DNA from: Polyangiaceae bacterium
GTDB taxonomy: Bacteria; Myxococcota_A; Polyangia; Polyangiales; Polyangiaceae
Length of the DNA: 64,000 nucleotides
Direction of reading: 5' to 3'
NCBI GenBank assembly: GCA_016715885.1
Contig: JADJXL010000020.1
Span: forward strand, 620,001-684,000
Below the pieces are notes generated by a model, which worked only from the letters and a program-made list of their open reading frames with translations, was not told the origin of the DNA and ran no database searches. Position numbers and translations under genes: made by a program. How positions within the stretch are numbered: the stretch's first letter is position 1; each line of letters opens with the position of its first letter. Below are positions 1 to 10,910 of this stretch, piece after piece.

Positions 1-239
1 GCGCCGAGGGCTCGGGCGCGGGCTGGGTCGATGCCTTCGGCGGCGCCGAGGGACAATTTGACGCCATGCGGCACGACGGGCCAGATTTCGGCGACGGCTT
101 TGGCTTCGCGGCGTGCGGCGGGTTTGACGTAGCAGCTTTCGGCGACGACTTCGACGAAGTCGACGGCATTGGGAAAGCGCAACAAGTCTGCTGCGATTTC
201 CTCGCGAAAGCCGAGACCGGCCGCTCGTGGCGCAAGCAT
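1..239 (-). CDS. DUF692 family protein, N-terminal part (runs off the left edge)
   Basis: Translating the minus strand from an ATG at 239 gives about 79 residues with no stop before the window edge. The segment has a GLGFREE start, a DFVEVVAES strand and a VVPHGVKLSLG stretch. This matches the opening of DUF692 TIM-barrel proteins (GLGxR, DxxEVxxE, HGVxLSLG). The family includes MbnB and TglH, iron-dependent enzymes of RiPP maturation, but most members near other genes have no assigned role. Only the N-terminus is here, so substrate and partner cannot be judged. The gene is divergent from the aldehyde dehydrogenase at 495, with the repeat cluster at 295-457 in the shared upstream region. Confidence 0.6.
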   Translation of the reverse strand, partial: MLAPRAAGLGFREEIAADLLRFPNAVDFVEVVAESCYVKPAARREAKAVAEIWPVVPHGVKLSLGAAEGIDPARARALG

Positions 240-294
240 CGCGGGAACGACGGTATCGGTTTGGGTTGGAGGGTGCAACCCAGTCCAAAGCCAG

Positions 295-457
295 AAAAGT
301 GGTTGGCACCTTGTAGAATGAGTGTGACCTTACAGCTAGAAAGGTGGTTGGCACCTTTTCAAGTGGCTGGCACCTTTCCCCTTCCCAAAGTGGTTGGCAC
401 CTTTCCCCTTCCCAAAGTGGTTGGCACCTTTCCCCTTCCCAAAGTGGTTGGCACCTT
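295..457 (+). repeat. REP-like hairpin repeat cluster, six copies
   Basis: Six copies of AAGTGGTTGGCACCTT or close variants start near 295, 341, 361, 387, 414 and 441, all in the same orientation. The last three are a perfect 27-bp tandem with the spacer CCCTTCCC. In the complementary orientation each copy can fold as AAAGGTG-CCAAC-CACTTTT, a 7-bp stem with one G-U pair and a 5-nt loop. The cluster ends 37 bp before the start codon of the aldehyde dehydrogenase gene and fills the divergent intergenic region. Confidence 0.9.
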
Positions 458-494
458 CTTCGCCCCCTCTACTTGGTGTATACAGCGCCCCAGC

Positions 495-2054
495 ATGGAA
501 CAGCTCGAAAGCTACGTATCGGGAAGCTGGGTCAAAGGTGCAGGCAAGCCCAGCCTGCTCGTCAATCCGGCCACGGAAGAGACCCTCGCCGAAGCGAGCA
601 CCGACGGCATCGACTTCGCCCGCGCCTTTGCCCACGCGCGCGACGTCGGCGGAAAAGCCCTCCGCGCCCTCTCCTTCGCTCAGCGCGGCGAAATCCTGCG
701 CGCCCTGTCGCGCGCCATCCACGCAAAACGCGATGCCCTCATCGAAGTTGCCATCGCCAACGGTGGAAATACCCGCAGCGACGCCAAGTTCGACATCGAC
801 GGCGCTTCCGGAACGCTTGCCTACTACGCAGACCTCGGCAAACAGCTCGGCGACGCCAAGTTCACCGTCGACGGCGACGGCATTCAGCTCGGCAGAAGCC
901 CCCGGTGGTTCGGCTACCATGCCCTCGTCCCGCGCCACGGCGTCGCCCTGCACATCAATGCATTCAACTTCCCGGCCTGGGGCATCGGCGAAAAGATGGC
1001 CTGCGCGCTCCTCGCGGGCATGCCCGTCGTCGTCAAACCCGCGACGAGCACCGCCCTATTGGCCTGCCGCATCGCAAAGCTCTTCGTGGATGCAAACGTC
1101 CTGCCCGAAGGCGCGTTTTCGCTGATTGCGGGCTCACCCGGCAACATGCTCGACCACCTGCTGGAACAGGACGTCGTTGCTTTCACCGGATCAGCCGACA
1201 CGGGCGCTCGATTGCGCACGCATCCTGCCATCGTACGCGGATCCGTACGCCTGAACATCGAAGCGGATAGCTTGAATTCCGCGACGCTCGGCCCGGACGT
1301 CACCGCTGGAAGCGACACGTACCGCATGTTCTTGCGCGAAGTCTCGCGCGACATGACGCAAAAGGCCGGCCAAAAGTGCACGGCCACGCGCCGCATTTTC
1401 GTGCCGGAATCCATGGTGAACGACGTACGGGACGAACTGGCCGCCATGCTTCGCGACGTGCAAGTGGGCAATCCGTCCCTCGATGGAGTCACCGTCGGAC
1501 CCTTGGCGACGGCCTCGCAGCTACGCGACATTCGAGCGGGCATCGAAAAGCTGGCCAGCGAAGCGTCTTTCGTCGTCGGCAATCAGCCCGTGACGCCCTC
1601 GGGCGTACCCGAAGGCAAAGGATACTTCGTGCCCCCGACGCTCTTGCTTTGCGCAAATCCCGATGCCGCCAAGGCCGTACACCAGCACGAAGTCTTCGGC
1701 CCGTGCGCGACCATCGTGCCTTATGACGGCTCGGCCGCACGCGCCGTGGACCTCGTCGCTCGAGGCGCCGGCATGCTCGTCGGATCCGTGTACAGCGACG
1801 ATCGCGCATTCGTCACCGACATGGTCATGGGCCTCGCCCCGTACCACGGCCGGCTTTACTTCGGCAGCGAGAAGATTGCCGATCAAACGGCCGGCCCAGG
1901 CACGGTTTTGCCGCAAAGCATTCACGGCGGCCCTGGCCGAGCCGGCGGTGGCGAAGAGCTCGGCGGCCAGCGAGGCCTCGCGCTCTACTCACATCGCGTG
2001 GCCATCCAAGGCGCACGCCCGGTGCTCGATGCCGTACTGGATGTGAAGAAGTAG
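495..2054 (+). CDS. CoA-linked semialdehyde dehydrogenase, BoxD/PaaZ type
   Basis: A 519-aa NAD(P)-dependent aldehyde dehydrogenase. The frame is open further upstream, but only through the repeat cluster, so the ATG at 495 (MEQLESYVSGSW) is the sensible start. Visible ALDH features are the NAFNFPAW substrate/cofactor segment, VVKPATSTA, an FTGSADTG nucleotide-binding turn, the general base Glu256 in RLNIEADSLN and the nucleophile Cys295 in AGQKCTA. The PaaN/PaaZ-like sequence and the lack of a fused MaoC hydratase domain fit 3,4-dehydroadipyl-CoA semialdehyde dehydrogenase (BoxD) of the aerobic benzoyl-CoA pathway, or a stand-alone PaaZ ALDH. No other box or paa gene is nearby, so the substrate is inferred from family only. 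The stop lies 4 bp from the stop of the convergent CAP gene. Confidence 0.8.
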   Translation: MEQLESYVSGSWVKGAGKPSLLVNPATEETLAEASTDGIDFARAFAHARDVGGKALRALSFAQRGEILRALSRAIHAKRDALIEVAIANGGNTRSDAKFDIDGASGTLAYYADLGKQLGDAKFTVDGDGIQLGRSPRWFGYHALVPRHGVALHINAFNFPAWGIGEKMACALLAGMPVVVKPATSTALLACRIAKLFVDANVLPEGAFSLIAGSPGNMLDHLLEQDVVAFTGSADTGARLRTHPAIVRGSVRLNIEADSLNSATLGPDVTAGSDTYRMFLREVSRDMTQKAGQKCTATRRIFVPESMVNDVRDELAAMLRDVQVGNPSLDGVTVGPLATASQLRDIRAGIEKLASEASFVVGNQPVTPSGVPEGKGYFVPPTLLLCANPDAAKAVHQHEVFGPCATIVPYDGSAARAVDLVARGAGMLVGSVYSDDRAFVTDMVMGLAPYHGRLYFGSEKIADQTAGPGTVLPQSIHGGPGRAGGGEELGGQRGLALYSHRVAIQGARPVLDAVLDVKK

Positions 2055-2058
2055 CGCC

Positions 2059-2607
2059 TCAAGGCGCCGCTTCATCGCAGCTCTCGTCCGGCTTGTCCGC
2101 CATGTCCATCGTCCAGATCGGCTTGTCGGCGCCGAGCGATCGCCCTACCCCGACCACGACGAACTCGGACCGAGTCAGCATCACGCTCGTGTCCGCGTCC
2201 ATCTTCCACTGATTGAACGTGGCATCGCCTTCGCCATTGCCTTTGGCGATGAACTCGACCATGCCCGCGCTGCCGATGCATGCAGGAGCATATCCGGCAG
2301 CGCATGCCCGCGTCGGCGTCGTCGATTTGTCCGGCGCAACGTCCGACAAGTAGTTCTTGTCGCGCATGTCGTCACTGTGCGCCGACGTCGCGACGTTGAG
2401 TGACGCGCACACCTTGACCGTGGGTACGCCCGCGCCCGCGCGAAGCTCGTTCAAAAGAACCACCACCTCCGATTCGAACTCGTCGAGCGGATTGGCGACG
2501 CTCACGTTGTCCGCAAACTCGACGGAAGTGCAGCCCATGAGCGCGAAGGCCGCCAGGAAATGAGCCGAAAAGTGGAAGTCTCGAAGTAGATGACTGATTT
2601 TCGCCAT
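2059..2607 (-). CDS. CAP/SCP-domain lipoprotein
   Basis: About 182 aa. The N-terminal hydrophobic stretch ends in a lipobox-like ALMGC, so it is probably lipid-anchored outside the cytoplasm. The core has LNELRAGAGVPTVKVCASLN followed by AHSDDMRDKNYLSD, which resembles the CAP (cysteine-rich secretory/PR-1) motif with helix and metal-proximal His. CAP proteins are secreted and often bind lipids or glycans, but bacterial members are largely uncharacterised. The ATG at 2607 is preferred over the upstream in-frame GTG at 2616, although the purine-rich GGAGG lies very close to it. It diverges from the kinase gene starting at 2658. Confidence 0.7.
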   Translation of the reverse strand: MAKISHLLRDFHFSAHFLAAFALMGCTSVEFADNVSVANPLDEFESEVVVLLNELRAGAGVPTVKVCASLNVATSAHSDDMRDKNYLSDVAPDKSTTPTRACAAGYAPACIGSAGMVEFIAKGNGEGDATFNQWKMDADTSVMLTRSEFVVVGVGRSLGADKPIWTMDMADKPDESCDEAAP

Positions 2608-2657
2608 GACCTCCACTTTATCGCGTTACCCTCGCGTTCGGTGACGCTCGTCTCGTT

Positions 2658-4124
<1,467 letters not shown>

Positions 4125-4182
4125 CCCAATGATGCTCGCATGAGGACGGAAAGGCCGTGACAAACCACGCGCACGAGCACGA

Positions 4183-4335
4183 GCGCTCGTGGATCGCTTG
4201 GTGGTCAAAGCAATGACGACGGCATCCGCAAATCGATTTGTGCCCGTACGTTCTCGGTGGCGCTCGTGGATCGCTTGGTGGTCAAAGCAATGACGACGGC
4301 ATCCGCAAATCGATTTGCAGCCGTACGTTCTCGGC
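4183..4335 (+). repeat. Two-copy 77-bp direct repeat between convergent genes
   Basis: The 77-bp block starting GCGCTCGTGGATCGC at 4183 is repeated directly from 4260 with only a few changes near its end. It sits between the stop of the kinase gene (4124) and the stop of the sensor kinase on the other strand (4348), which are convergent. Each copy contains GCAAATCGATTTG, an imperfect palindrome. No ORF is evident. It may act as a bidirectional terminator region or may just be a local slippage duplication. Confidence 0.9.
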
Positions 4336-4347
4336 TCGACCTTGACG

Positions 4348-6404
4348 TCAAGGTGACGGTGGTCGGTTGACGAGGTGCGACGCAGCCGGAAGGATCACGC
4401 GAAAGGCAGTGCCGATGCCGACGGTGCTGTCGACGTCGATGCGCCCGCCGTGGGCGTTGATGATGCTGTTACAGATCGACAAACCAAGGCCCATGCCTTC
4501 GCCGACGGGTTTCGTCGTGAAGAAAGGGTCGAATACGTGCCGCAGCGACTCTTCCGAAATGCCTGCACCGTTGTCGCGCACTTCCATGACGACGGCGCGG
4601 TGTTCGCACCGGAGAGCGACCGTGATTTGGTTTTCGGCTGCTGGGCGATCGGGCAGCGCTTGAACGGCGTTCATGAGCAGGTTGACGATGACCTGCGAAA
4701 GCCGCGCTTCGTTGCCCAGGACGCGAGGCACTTCGCTGATTTCGCGTACGACGCGTGCGCGGCCTTCGATGTTGCTTTGCACCATGCGCAGCGATGCCTC
4801 GACCACACTCGTGGGGTCGACCAGCTTCAGCGTCTCGCGATCGGCGCGGGAAAACATCTTCACGTCGCGCACGATGCCGGCGATTCGCCGCGCTCCTTCG
4901 AGCGCTTCGGACAGGGCATTGCGAATCTCCGATGACTGCGGTGCCGCGTCTCCGCAGGCGCGGTCGGACGCAAGCGTGTCCACCGCAAAGGCCAAGTTGC
5001 CGATGACGTAGGAAAGCGGATTGTTGATTTCGTGCGCGATGCCGGCCGCTAGCGTTCCGAGGGAAGCGAGACGTTCGGTAAGGGCAAGCTGCGCTTCGTA
5101 ACGCTTGCGTTCGGTCACGTCTCGCATGACCGACACGAGCACGTTGTGACCTTTGCGATCCGCCAACACGGCGCGTTTTTCCGACAGCGAGCGCATGAGT
5201 CCGTCCGCAGCGGGCCACGTGATTTCGTGTTCGTCGGACACGTCGGGCCAGCGCCCGTCGCCAGGGACCGCGGGGCGCATCGATGCGACATCGCAGCCGA
5301 CGATTTCGTCGCGCGCATGTCCCACCAATTCGGCAAACGAGCGATTGACCATCACGTACTTGCCATCGTCGCCCTCGACGGAAATCGGGTCTGGGACCGC
5401 ATCGATGACGTCACACAGAAAATTGCTTGCGTCGGCGAGCTTTTGTTCAGAACGTCCGGCTGACCGGGGCCCGAGACGCAGCAAGCTCGAATTGGCCTTC
5501 TTCTTCGGGCTCGTCCCGCTCGCCATGCACGGCGGACGTAATGTCTCGAGCGACCGTGACGATCTCCTCGATCGCATCGGTCTTGAGATCGCGCACGGGC
5601 CTGCAGTGCATCTCGAGCCACGCGAAATCACCATCTTTGCGCTGCAACCTGATGATCGCGCCCGACGTATCGGCCCCTTCTCCAGCCACTCCAGAGCGCC
5701 TCGACCAGCTTCGATTCGTCGGCGGGATGCAGCACGTCCAGCATGGACGATCCGAGCAGCTCGTCGGGGTCGTAGCCGAGGATGGTGCGGCAGGCTGGGG
5801 AGACGTAAAGGCGCACGCCGCCTGGTGAGCAGCGGGTGAGGATTTCGGTCGAGCTATCGGCGAGGTGGCGGAAGCGTCGTTCGCTGCGTTCTGCGTCGCG
5901 CACGGCATCGACGAGGTGTTGTGCGCGGATGACGTCACGTTCGCGCCGAATGGCGCGGGTGCGGCAGACTTCGATGCGTCGTGGCAAAAGCTCTGCTTCG
6001 GCGGGCCAGAGCAGGAAGTCGTCGGCGCCGGCATCGAGGAGCGCGTTGACCTGCTGAAGGTCATGCGCGACGGCGAGCAGCAGAGGCTGCCGGTCGGGGC
6101 TGCTTCGGAGCCGCCAGCACGCGTCCACGAGCGCTTGGAGGTCAGAGCCGTCCTGGGACGGGAACAGCACGAAAAGCGCACCGCTCGACGCGAGGGTCAC
6201 CGTCACATCCGCTGGTGAAGTGAGCTCGACGTCGATGTGATGACGGCGAACGGACTCGATCAGAGGACGTGCGCACGATTCTGTGGAGGCGACGAAGAGC
6301 GCTTTCACGGGGCCAGTCTTGCGGAGACTCGCACGTTTGGCGCTGCGGCGTCCATCGTTCTGAGCGTTACGGGTTTCTTGGCCCTTCATCCTATTTCTGC
6401 CCAC
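4348..6404 (-). pseudogene. Frameshifted hybrid sensor kinase: receiver-like, two PAS, HisKA, HATPase
   Basis: One kinase is split over three frames. Frame 1 (6404 to about 5690) has a receiver-like domain (LLAVAHDLQQVNALLDAGADDFLLWP) and the first half of a PAS domain (FRHLADSSTEILTR). Frame 2 (about 5690 to 5455) finishes that PAS (GAIIRLQRKDGDFAWLEMHCRPV). Frame 3 (about 5455 to 4348) carries a second PAS (VIDAVPDPISVEGDDG), a HisKA box with LGTLAAGIAHEINNPLSYV (phospho-acceptor His), and HATPase motifs (LLMNAVQAL, VRDNGAGI, GLGLSICNSIINAHGG). Both breaks need a skip of one base. Either the gene is decaying or the two sites are single-base errors; the intact catalytic end favours a recent or technical cause. 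If functional it would be a soluble PAS-sensing kinase. The receiver-like domain may lack a canonical phospho-Asp site. Confidence 0.75.
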
Positions 6405-6595
6405 GAGGCATTTCAGGAGGACGATGCGGACGACGACGATTGTGATGAAGTCGTCGAAAAATTCGAATTACACGTGGCGCGGTTCTTCAAACCATTTCGG
6501 AAGAATCGAAAAGTCTCCAAGCTTCAAACGCCCGTCGTGCCTCCCGAAACGCCCTGAAGTTGCATAGAGCGGCATAAGGTGCCTTGCTCGCCGCT

Positions 6596-6870
6596 GTGGA
6601 CGTGCACAATCGTGCCGAACAGCCCTTCAGCTCGTCCGTGGACGTGCACAATTGCGTCGAATCTCCCCTTCAGCTCGTCCGTGGACGTGCGCAATCGTGT
6701 CGAACAGCCCTTCGGCGCGTCCATGGACGATGCACAGCCGCGTCGCACAGTTCTTCGGCGCGTCCGTGGACGTGCACGATCGTGTCGAACCTCCTCCTCA
6801 GCTCGTCTGTGGACGTGCATAGCCGTGCGGAACAGCCCTTCGCTGCGTCTGTGGACGTGCACAATCCGAT
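6596..6870. repeat. Degenerate 42-43-bp tandem array, seven units
   Basis: The core GTGGACGTGCACAAT with small changes recurs at 6596, 6638, 6681, 6723, 6766, 6809 and 6851. The spacings are 42, 43, 42, 43, 43 and 42. Each unit continues into a segment like CGAACAGCCCTTC-GCTCGTC. Because the spacing is not a constant multiple of three, no frame is kept through the array, which argues against a repeat protein. It lies between the sensor kinase and the duplicated cassette. The stretch 6405-6595 before it shows nothing recognisable. Confidence 0.85.
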
Positions 6871-6884
6871 GAAACGCTCGTTGC

Positions 6885-7171
6885 GCCTCGCCGTGACGCT
6901 GTAGAGCTGCAAGTCACGAGGTGAGCGGGGTCTGCGCTGGTTTTTCCTTGCTGTGCCTACGCGGTTGTGCATGCGGGCGGTGCAGCGCTACGAGTGCGCG
7001 TGAAGGTTGGTCGGAGCGGACTCTTGGTGAGCAAACGTAAATGTGGCGCGTACTCAGACAGGCGGCTGATCTGCGTATCCCCGTACGCACAAGCAGATGC
7101 CGGATGTTGTACCCGGAACGCATGCGCGTTTCACCTTGACCACGGCGCACCGCATCGGGTGCCATCGCACC
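6885..7171 (+). repeat. Duplicated leader region, copy 1
   Basis: About 290 bp directly upstream of the first AgmX-like gene is nearly identical to 9104-9390 upstream of the second, at a constant offset of 2219 bp. It starts GCCTCGCCGTGACGCTG and runs to the start codon. No convincing ORF was found on either strand. As it is better conserved than the 3' parts of the cassettes, it probably contains the promoter and 5' leader, or the duplication has been homogenised here. Confidence 0.8.
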
Positions 7172-8106
7172 ATGGTTCCCACCATCAATAGACTTGCATT
7201 GTCATTGGGCTTTGCTGTGGGATTGGGTCTTGCGTTCGTGCCTCAGGGATGCGGGGGCGTTCAGCATCCTGTTGCGGAGATACCCGAGCACGTTGCAGCG
7301 CCGATCCGAGGCTGCGCTTTCGAGCACACGCATCACGTCAGAGATGCGGACCATATCGTCGAGTTATGACGTGACGCTCGATAGCAACGGCGAGGTCGAC
7401 ACCATTGCGCTCATGGATTCCACCGTCGGCGATGAAGAGCTGGAGCAATGCATAGCAGCCTCGATCCGCTCGCTGACCCAGTACGATCTTCTGCGCCACC
7501 GGTCGGAGAATTTCGATCTCGAGCTTGCACAGCCGGAATCGCGCATGCTGCTGGGTAATCCGGCAGTACCGCTTGCGGCTTGCGTTGCTACGCCACCTTG
7601 TTTGCTCGCGCTGACCGTCCTCGCGGTTGCTTCCGCGATCACCGTGCAGATCATGGTGCACACGGCGACCGCGACCGCCAAACCCACCACGATGACGCCG
7701 TCCTGGCCGATGGCAACGGCCAAACCCACCGCGACGACGACGGCCCCGCCGATCCCGATCGCCGTACCGCGGAAGTATCCCAACCAGACGTGTGAGGACG
7801 ACGAGATGGCTCGTTTGGGAAACGCGATGCACAAGATTTGCGACAAAGGATTCGCCGCGACCTGCGGGGGTGGTGGGATCGCCGAGAAAAAGTTGAAGAA
7901 ATTCCGTGCTCGGCGATCCTGCTCAGCATCCAGCAAAGGCAGGCCTGCCTGGCGGCGCGATGGCTGGTTCAGGACAAGTGCTTCGGCGGCAAGCCAGACG
8001 ACGTGCACAAGAAGCCGATTGACGACCACCAGCGAGGGGCTCGACTACTGCGAAGCTCTGAAGCTGATCAATTTGCGCCAAGGGCCACCCCATGGCAGGA
8101 AAGTAA
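7172..8106 (+). pseudogene. AgmX/PglI-like Cys-rich lipoprotein, cassette copy 1, frameshifted
   Basis: This is the counterpart of the intact gene at 9391. It starts MVPTINRLALSLGF with a lipobox-like VPQGC, then an AgmX/PglI-type segment (DVTLDSNGEVDTIALMDST, VGDEELEQC). The reading frame changes near 7367, where one extra T is present relative to copy 2 (GAGTTATG against AAGTATG). It changes again near 7910 and 8030, and near 8080 (AATTTGCGCC where AATTGCGCC would restore NCAKGHPMAGK and a TAA at 8104). With the indels undone, the protein follows copy 2 to the end. Several breaks are single bases in short homopolymers, so decay and sequencing error are both possible. Confidence 0.75.
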
Positions 8107-8114
8107 TAAAATCC

Positions 8115-8809
8115 ATGTCTGACGCACTTCTCGACGCCATTTATACGCGCGACGTAGATCGCCTTGCGCAGCTCCTCGCGGCTGGCGCGGATCCAAATGA
8201 GACGGCAAATCTCGCTACAGCGATTACGGCAGCGGCCGACAATTCCCATTGCAAGCTGCGGTTGGCGAGCTCGAAGAATTTGGCGAGGACGACCCTGGCG
8301 GACCGGAGCCTGCCGGACCGATCGATGCCGTCGTGCTGCTCCTACGGTATGGCGCGAAAGTCAAGGGTTGGGACGTGGACAAGGAAGGGGATCCGCTCTT
8401 TCTTGCCGTGGGGATGAATCACATCGAAGCGGTGCGGCTCCTGCTCGCTCACGGCGCCGATCCCAACGTGCGCGACGGTGAGGGTGAGTCGCCGCTTCGT
8501 TTCTGTGCCGAAAAAGGTTACCTGGAGATGGCTCGGCTCCTCCTACACTGCGGTGCGAACAAAACCATTCATGAGGGAGGGGGACCAGCTGGCATGAACT
8601 CATTGGGGTACGCCGCAACCAGACTCCATGTCGACATGGTGCGGCTACTCCTCGCTCATGGCGCAGATCCCCTGATCGGGGACGCTGACGATATGACAAC
8701 GTTCAGGCGACTCGGGCTCACGGTCAAGTTTGGTCGTGTCCCCGAGGATCCCGCCGCCCAGGATCGCCTTCGGGAGATTCGCGCGCTGCTCGGCGATCCG
8801 CCTGCGTAG
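8115..8809 (+). pseudogene. Ankyrin-repeat protein, cassette copy 1, one frameshift
   Basis: The gene starts at ATG 8115 (MSDALLDAIYTRDVDRLAQLLAAGADPNE), nine bases after the restored end of the preceding gene. The frame changes near 8245; the rest (VVLLLRYGAKVKGWD, PLFLAVGMNHIEAVRLLLAHGADPNVRD, SPLRFCAEKGYLEMARLLLHCGANKT, MVRLLLAHGADP) is in another frame to a TAG at 8807. At least four ankyrin units with the LLLxxGAxxN/D signature are visible. It is homologous to 10302-10895. Ankyrin proteins act as cytoplasmic binding scaffolds. Adjacency to a Cys-rich exported protein makes an immunity or inhibitor role possible, which is inference. Confidence 0.75.
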
Positions 8810-9103
8810 TGCTTCGGCGGCGAATTCGTCGATGTTACCTGAGAACGGTTCATTGTCGTCTTCTTGGACGTGATTCAAGAAGCCACGCGGCTGAACATTC
8901 TCTTGTGGCTTACGTTCGTGACCGTGGATCCGAGCCAGAACGTGCAGGTGATGCCGCCGGTGTGTCTCAACTGCCTGCAAGTCCTGGTGATCAAAGTGCA
9001 GTCGCAGGGGATTGTCCTCACCAGTTTGCCGTTTCGCCTCAAAAGTCAACCCCCTCCGCGCGTCCCCGTGCTATTTGACGCGCCCATCCTGGACGACGGC
9101 CTG
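8810..9103. other. Inter-cassette segment without a recognised gene
   Basis: This 294-bp stretch separates the two cassettes. A reading with LFVTVDPSQN-like content on the plus strand and a longer open frame on the minus strand both exist. Neither has a start site, similarity or composition that I trust. It is the place where copy 1 would carry the counterpart of the 82-aa protein found after copy 2, but no such sequence is recognisable. Confidence 0.4.
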
Positions 9104-9390
9104 GCCTCGCCGTGACGCTGTAGAGCTGCAAGTCACGAGGTGAGCGGGGTCTGCGTTGGTTGTCCTTGCTGTGCCTACGCGGTTGTGCATGCGGGCGGTA
9201 CAGCGCCACAGGTGCGTGTGAAGGTTGGTCGAGGCGGACTTCTGGTGAGCAAACGTCAAGGTGGCGCGTACTCAGACACGCGGCTGATCTGCGTATCTGC
9301 GTACGCACAAGCCAACGCGAGATAGTTGTACGGGGACCACATGCGGGTTTCACCTTGACCACGGAGGACTGCATCGGGTGCTATCGCACC
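9104..9390 (+). repeat. Duplicated leader region, copy 2
   Basis: Second copy of the leader described at 6885-7171, again ending exactly at an ATG that begins MVPTI. Differences are scattered single bases. Because both leaders precede homologous lipoprotein genes at the same distance, the promoter and any leader signal are probably inside this block. Confidence 0.8.
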
Positions 9391-10299
9391 ATGGTTCCCA
9401 CTATCAAAAGAATTACATTGTCATTGGGCTTTGTCGTGGGATTGGGTTTTGCGCTCGTGCCGCAAGGATGCGGGGGAGCTCATCCTGTCGCGGACATTCC
9501 CGAGCACGTTGCAGCGCCGATCAAAGGTTGCGTTGTGGAGCACACGCATCACGTCAGAGATGCGGACCATATCGTCAAGTATGACGTGACGCTCGATAGC
9601 AACGGCCAAGTTGATTCCATTGCGCTCATGGATTCCAGCGTCGGCGATGAAGAGCTGGAGCAATGCATGGCGGCTGCGATCCGCTCGCTGACCCATTACG
9701 ATCTTCTGCGCACCCGCTCGGAGAATTTCGATCGCGAGCTTGCACAGCCGGAATCGCGCACGCTGCTGGGCACTCCGGCCATACCGCTCGCGGTTTGCGT
9801 TGCGTCGCCACCTTGTTTGCTCACGCTGACGCTCCTCATGGGTGCTGTCGCGCTCAATGTGCAGCTCATCGTGCACGCGGCGACGGCCAAACCGACGACG
9901 ACGACGACGGCCCCGCCGATCTCGATTCCGATTGCCGTGCCCACGACGCGTTACCCCAGCCAGACGTGTGAGGATAAGCGGCTCAATGAACTAGAGGCCG
10001 CGAAGAAGGCGGTTTGTCCACCGGCTCGTCCTCTGCCTGGGCAGCCCTGCAAGCCACGCGAGAAGGGCGTCACGCTTCTGCCGCAGTGCCCCTGTTCGCT
10101 CATCCGCGCTCGGATCGCAGCGTCGAAGGTGTGCATCGCGGCTCGACAGAAGGTGATGGATGAATGCTTCAAGAACGCAACCGATGCAGCCGCTAAAGGG
10201 CATGCCGAACAAATCCAAAATCTCATCAACGGCAGCACGTTGTGTGAGGCGCTCGAGGCGGTCAATTGCGCGCCTGGACATCCAATGTCAGGACTGTAG
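9391..10299 (+). CDS. AgmX/PglI-like lipoprotein with Cys-rich C-terminal domain, cassette copy 2
   Basis: An intact 302-aa protein. Residues 1-28 form a signal with lipobox-like VPQGC. Residues about 35-110 resemble the AgmX/PglI C-terminal fold, a TonB-like gliding-related domain: a conserved Cys, DVTLDSNGQVDSIALMDSS, and DEELEQCMAAAIRSL. A hydrophobic stretch (CLLTLTLLMGAVALNVQLIV) and a Thr/Pro-rich linker follow. The C-terminal about 110 residues are rich in Cys (CEDKR, AVCPP, PCKP, CPCS, KVCIAARQKVMDECF, LCEALEAVNC), like small terminal domains of polymorphic toxins. The stop is 2 bp before the downstream ankyrin ATG, so the two are probably cotranslated. Toxin activity is inference; a surface or gliding-related role is the main alternative. 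Confidence 0.75.
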   Translation: MVPTIKRITLSLGFVVGLGFALVPQGCGGAHPVADIPEHVAAPIKGCVVEHTHHVRDADHIVKYDVTLDSNGQVDSIALMDSSVGDEELEQCMAAAIRSLTHYDLLRTRSENFDRELAQPESRTLLGTPAIPLAVCVASPPCLLTLTLLMGAVALNVQLIVHAATAKPTTTTTAPPISIPIAVPTTRYPSQTCEDKRLNELEAAKKAVCPPARPLPGQPCKPREKGVTLLPQCPCSLIRARIAASKVCIAARQKVMDECFKNATDAAAKGHAEQIQNLINGSTLCEALEAVNCAPGHPMSGL

Positions 10300-10301
10300 C
10301 C

Positions 10302-10895
10302 ATGAGCGCCGAACTCCACCGCGCGATCGATAACCACGACCTCGACACCCTTGCCCGGCTGCTCGCAGCCGGACATGACCCCGACGAACTCGGGGAAGGT
10401 TGGGCACCCCTTCACAACGCCATGGGAGATCTTGAAGCCGTCGCGCTGCTTCTGCGGCATGGGGCCAACCCGAATGTTTGGGACAGAGATCGCTATGTAA
10501 CACCGCTCCTAACGGCCCTTTTTGGCGGGTACCGGGACGCCGCGCTCATGCTTCTGGCCGCGGGTGCCGACCCGAACGTCAAGAACTGCGTGGGCGATTT
10601 TCCGCTGCTGATGTGCGCGGAGCGAGGGGACCTGAAAATGGCCGCGACACTTCTGCGTGCAGGGGCGACAAAGACAATGGAGGAGTCTGGGGGCTGCGGG
10701 GCGGGCATGAAGGCCCTCGGCTATGCGGCGTTTCGCCTCGACATCGAGATGATCCGGCTGCTGCTCGCCTGGGGAGCTTCCATCACCATGCAAGACGTCG
10801 ATCGTCGCCTTCCCCTGGACCTGCTCCCCGAGCGCACGGCGGAAAACGCCGAGAAGTACGACCTCGCCCTCGAGTTGCTATCGCCAAAGCCTTGA
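10302..10895 (+). CDS. Ankyrin-repeat protein, cassette copy 2
   Basis: A 197-aa soluble protein without a signal peptide. The start at 10302 lies 2 bp after the upstream stop. Ankyrin units are visible at LDTLARLLAAGHDPDE, APLHNAMGDLEAVALLLRHGANPNVWD, PLLTALFGGYRDAALMLLAAGADPNVKN, PLLMCAERGDLKMAATLLRAGATKT and ALGYAAFRLDIEMIRLLLAWGAS. It should be a cytoplasmic protein-binding scaffold. Ankyrin proteins are among known immunity-protein types in polymorphic toxin loci, and tight coupling to an exported Cys-rich protein fits that model. No direct evidence of inhibition exists in the sequence. Confidence 0.85.
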   Translation: MSAELHRAIDNHDLDTLARLLAAGHDPDELGEGWAPLHNAMGDLEAVALLLRHGANPNVWDRDRYVTPLLTALFGGYRDAALMLLAAGADPNVKNCVGDFPLLMCAERGDLKMAATLLRAGATKTMEESGGCGAGMKALGYAAFRLDIEMIRLLLAWGASITMQDVDRRLPLDLLPERTAENAEKYDLALELLSPKP

Positions 10896-10910
10896 ACGCC
10901 CACGGGCACC

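Noticed and set aside
295..457. Possible CRISPR array
   Set aside because: Repeats of about 18 bp with identical, very short spacers; no unique spacers and no cas genes anywhere in the window.
66..494. Upstream extension of the aldehyde dehydrogenase
   Set aside because: The added frame runs through an antisense DUF692 gene and the hairpin repeats (KWLAPF, KVVGTFPLP), which cannot be native N-terminal sequence.
6524..6862. Repeat protein (VHVHGRAEGLF-type) on the minus strand
   Set aside because: Unit spacing alternates 42 and 43 bp, so the repeat does not stay in one frame; more likely non-coding.
8645..9049. 134-aa minus-strand frame between the cassettes
   Set aside because: Partly antisense to the ankyrin gene, His/Gln-rich with no recognisable motif; left as an unassigned segment.
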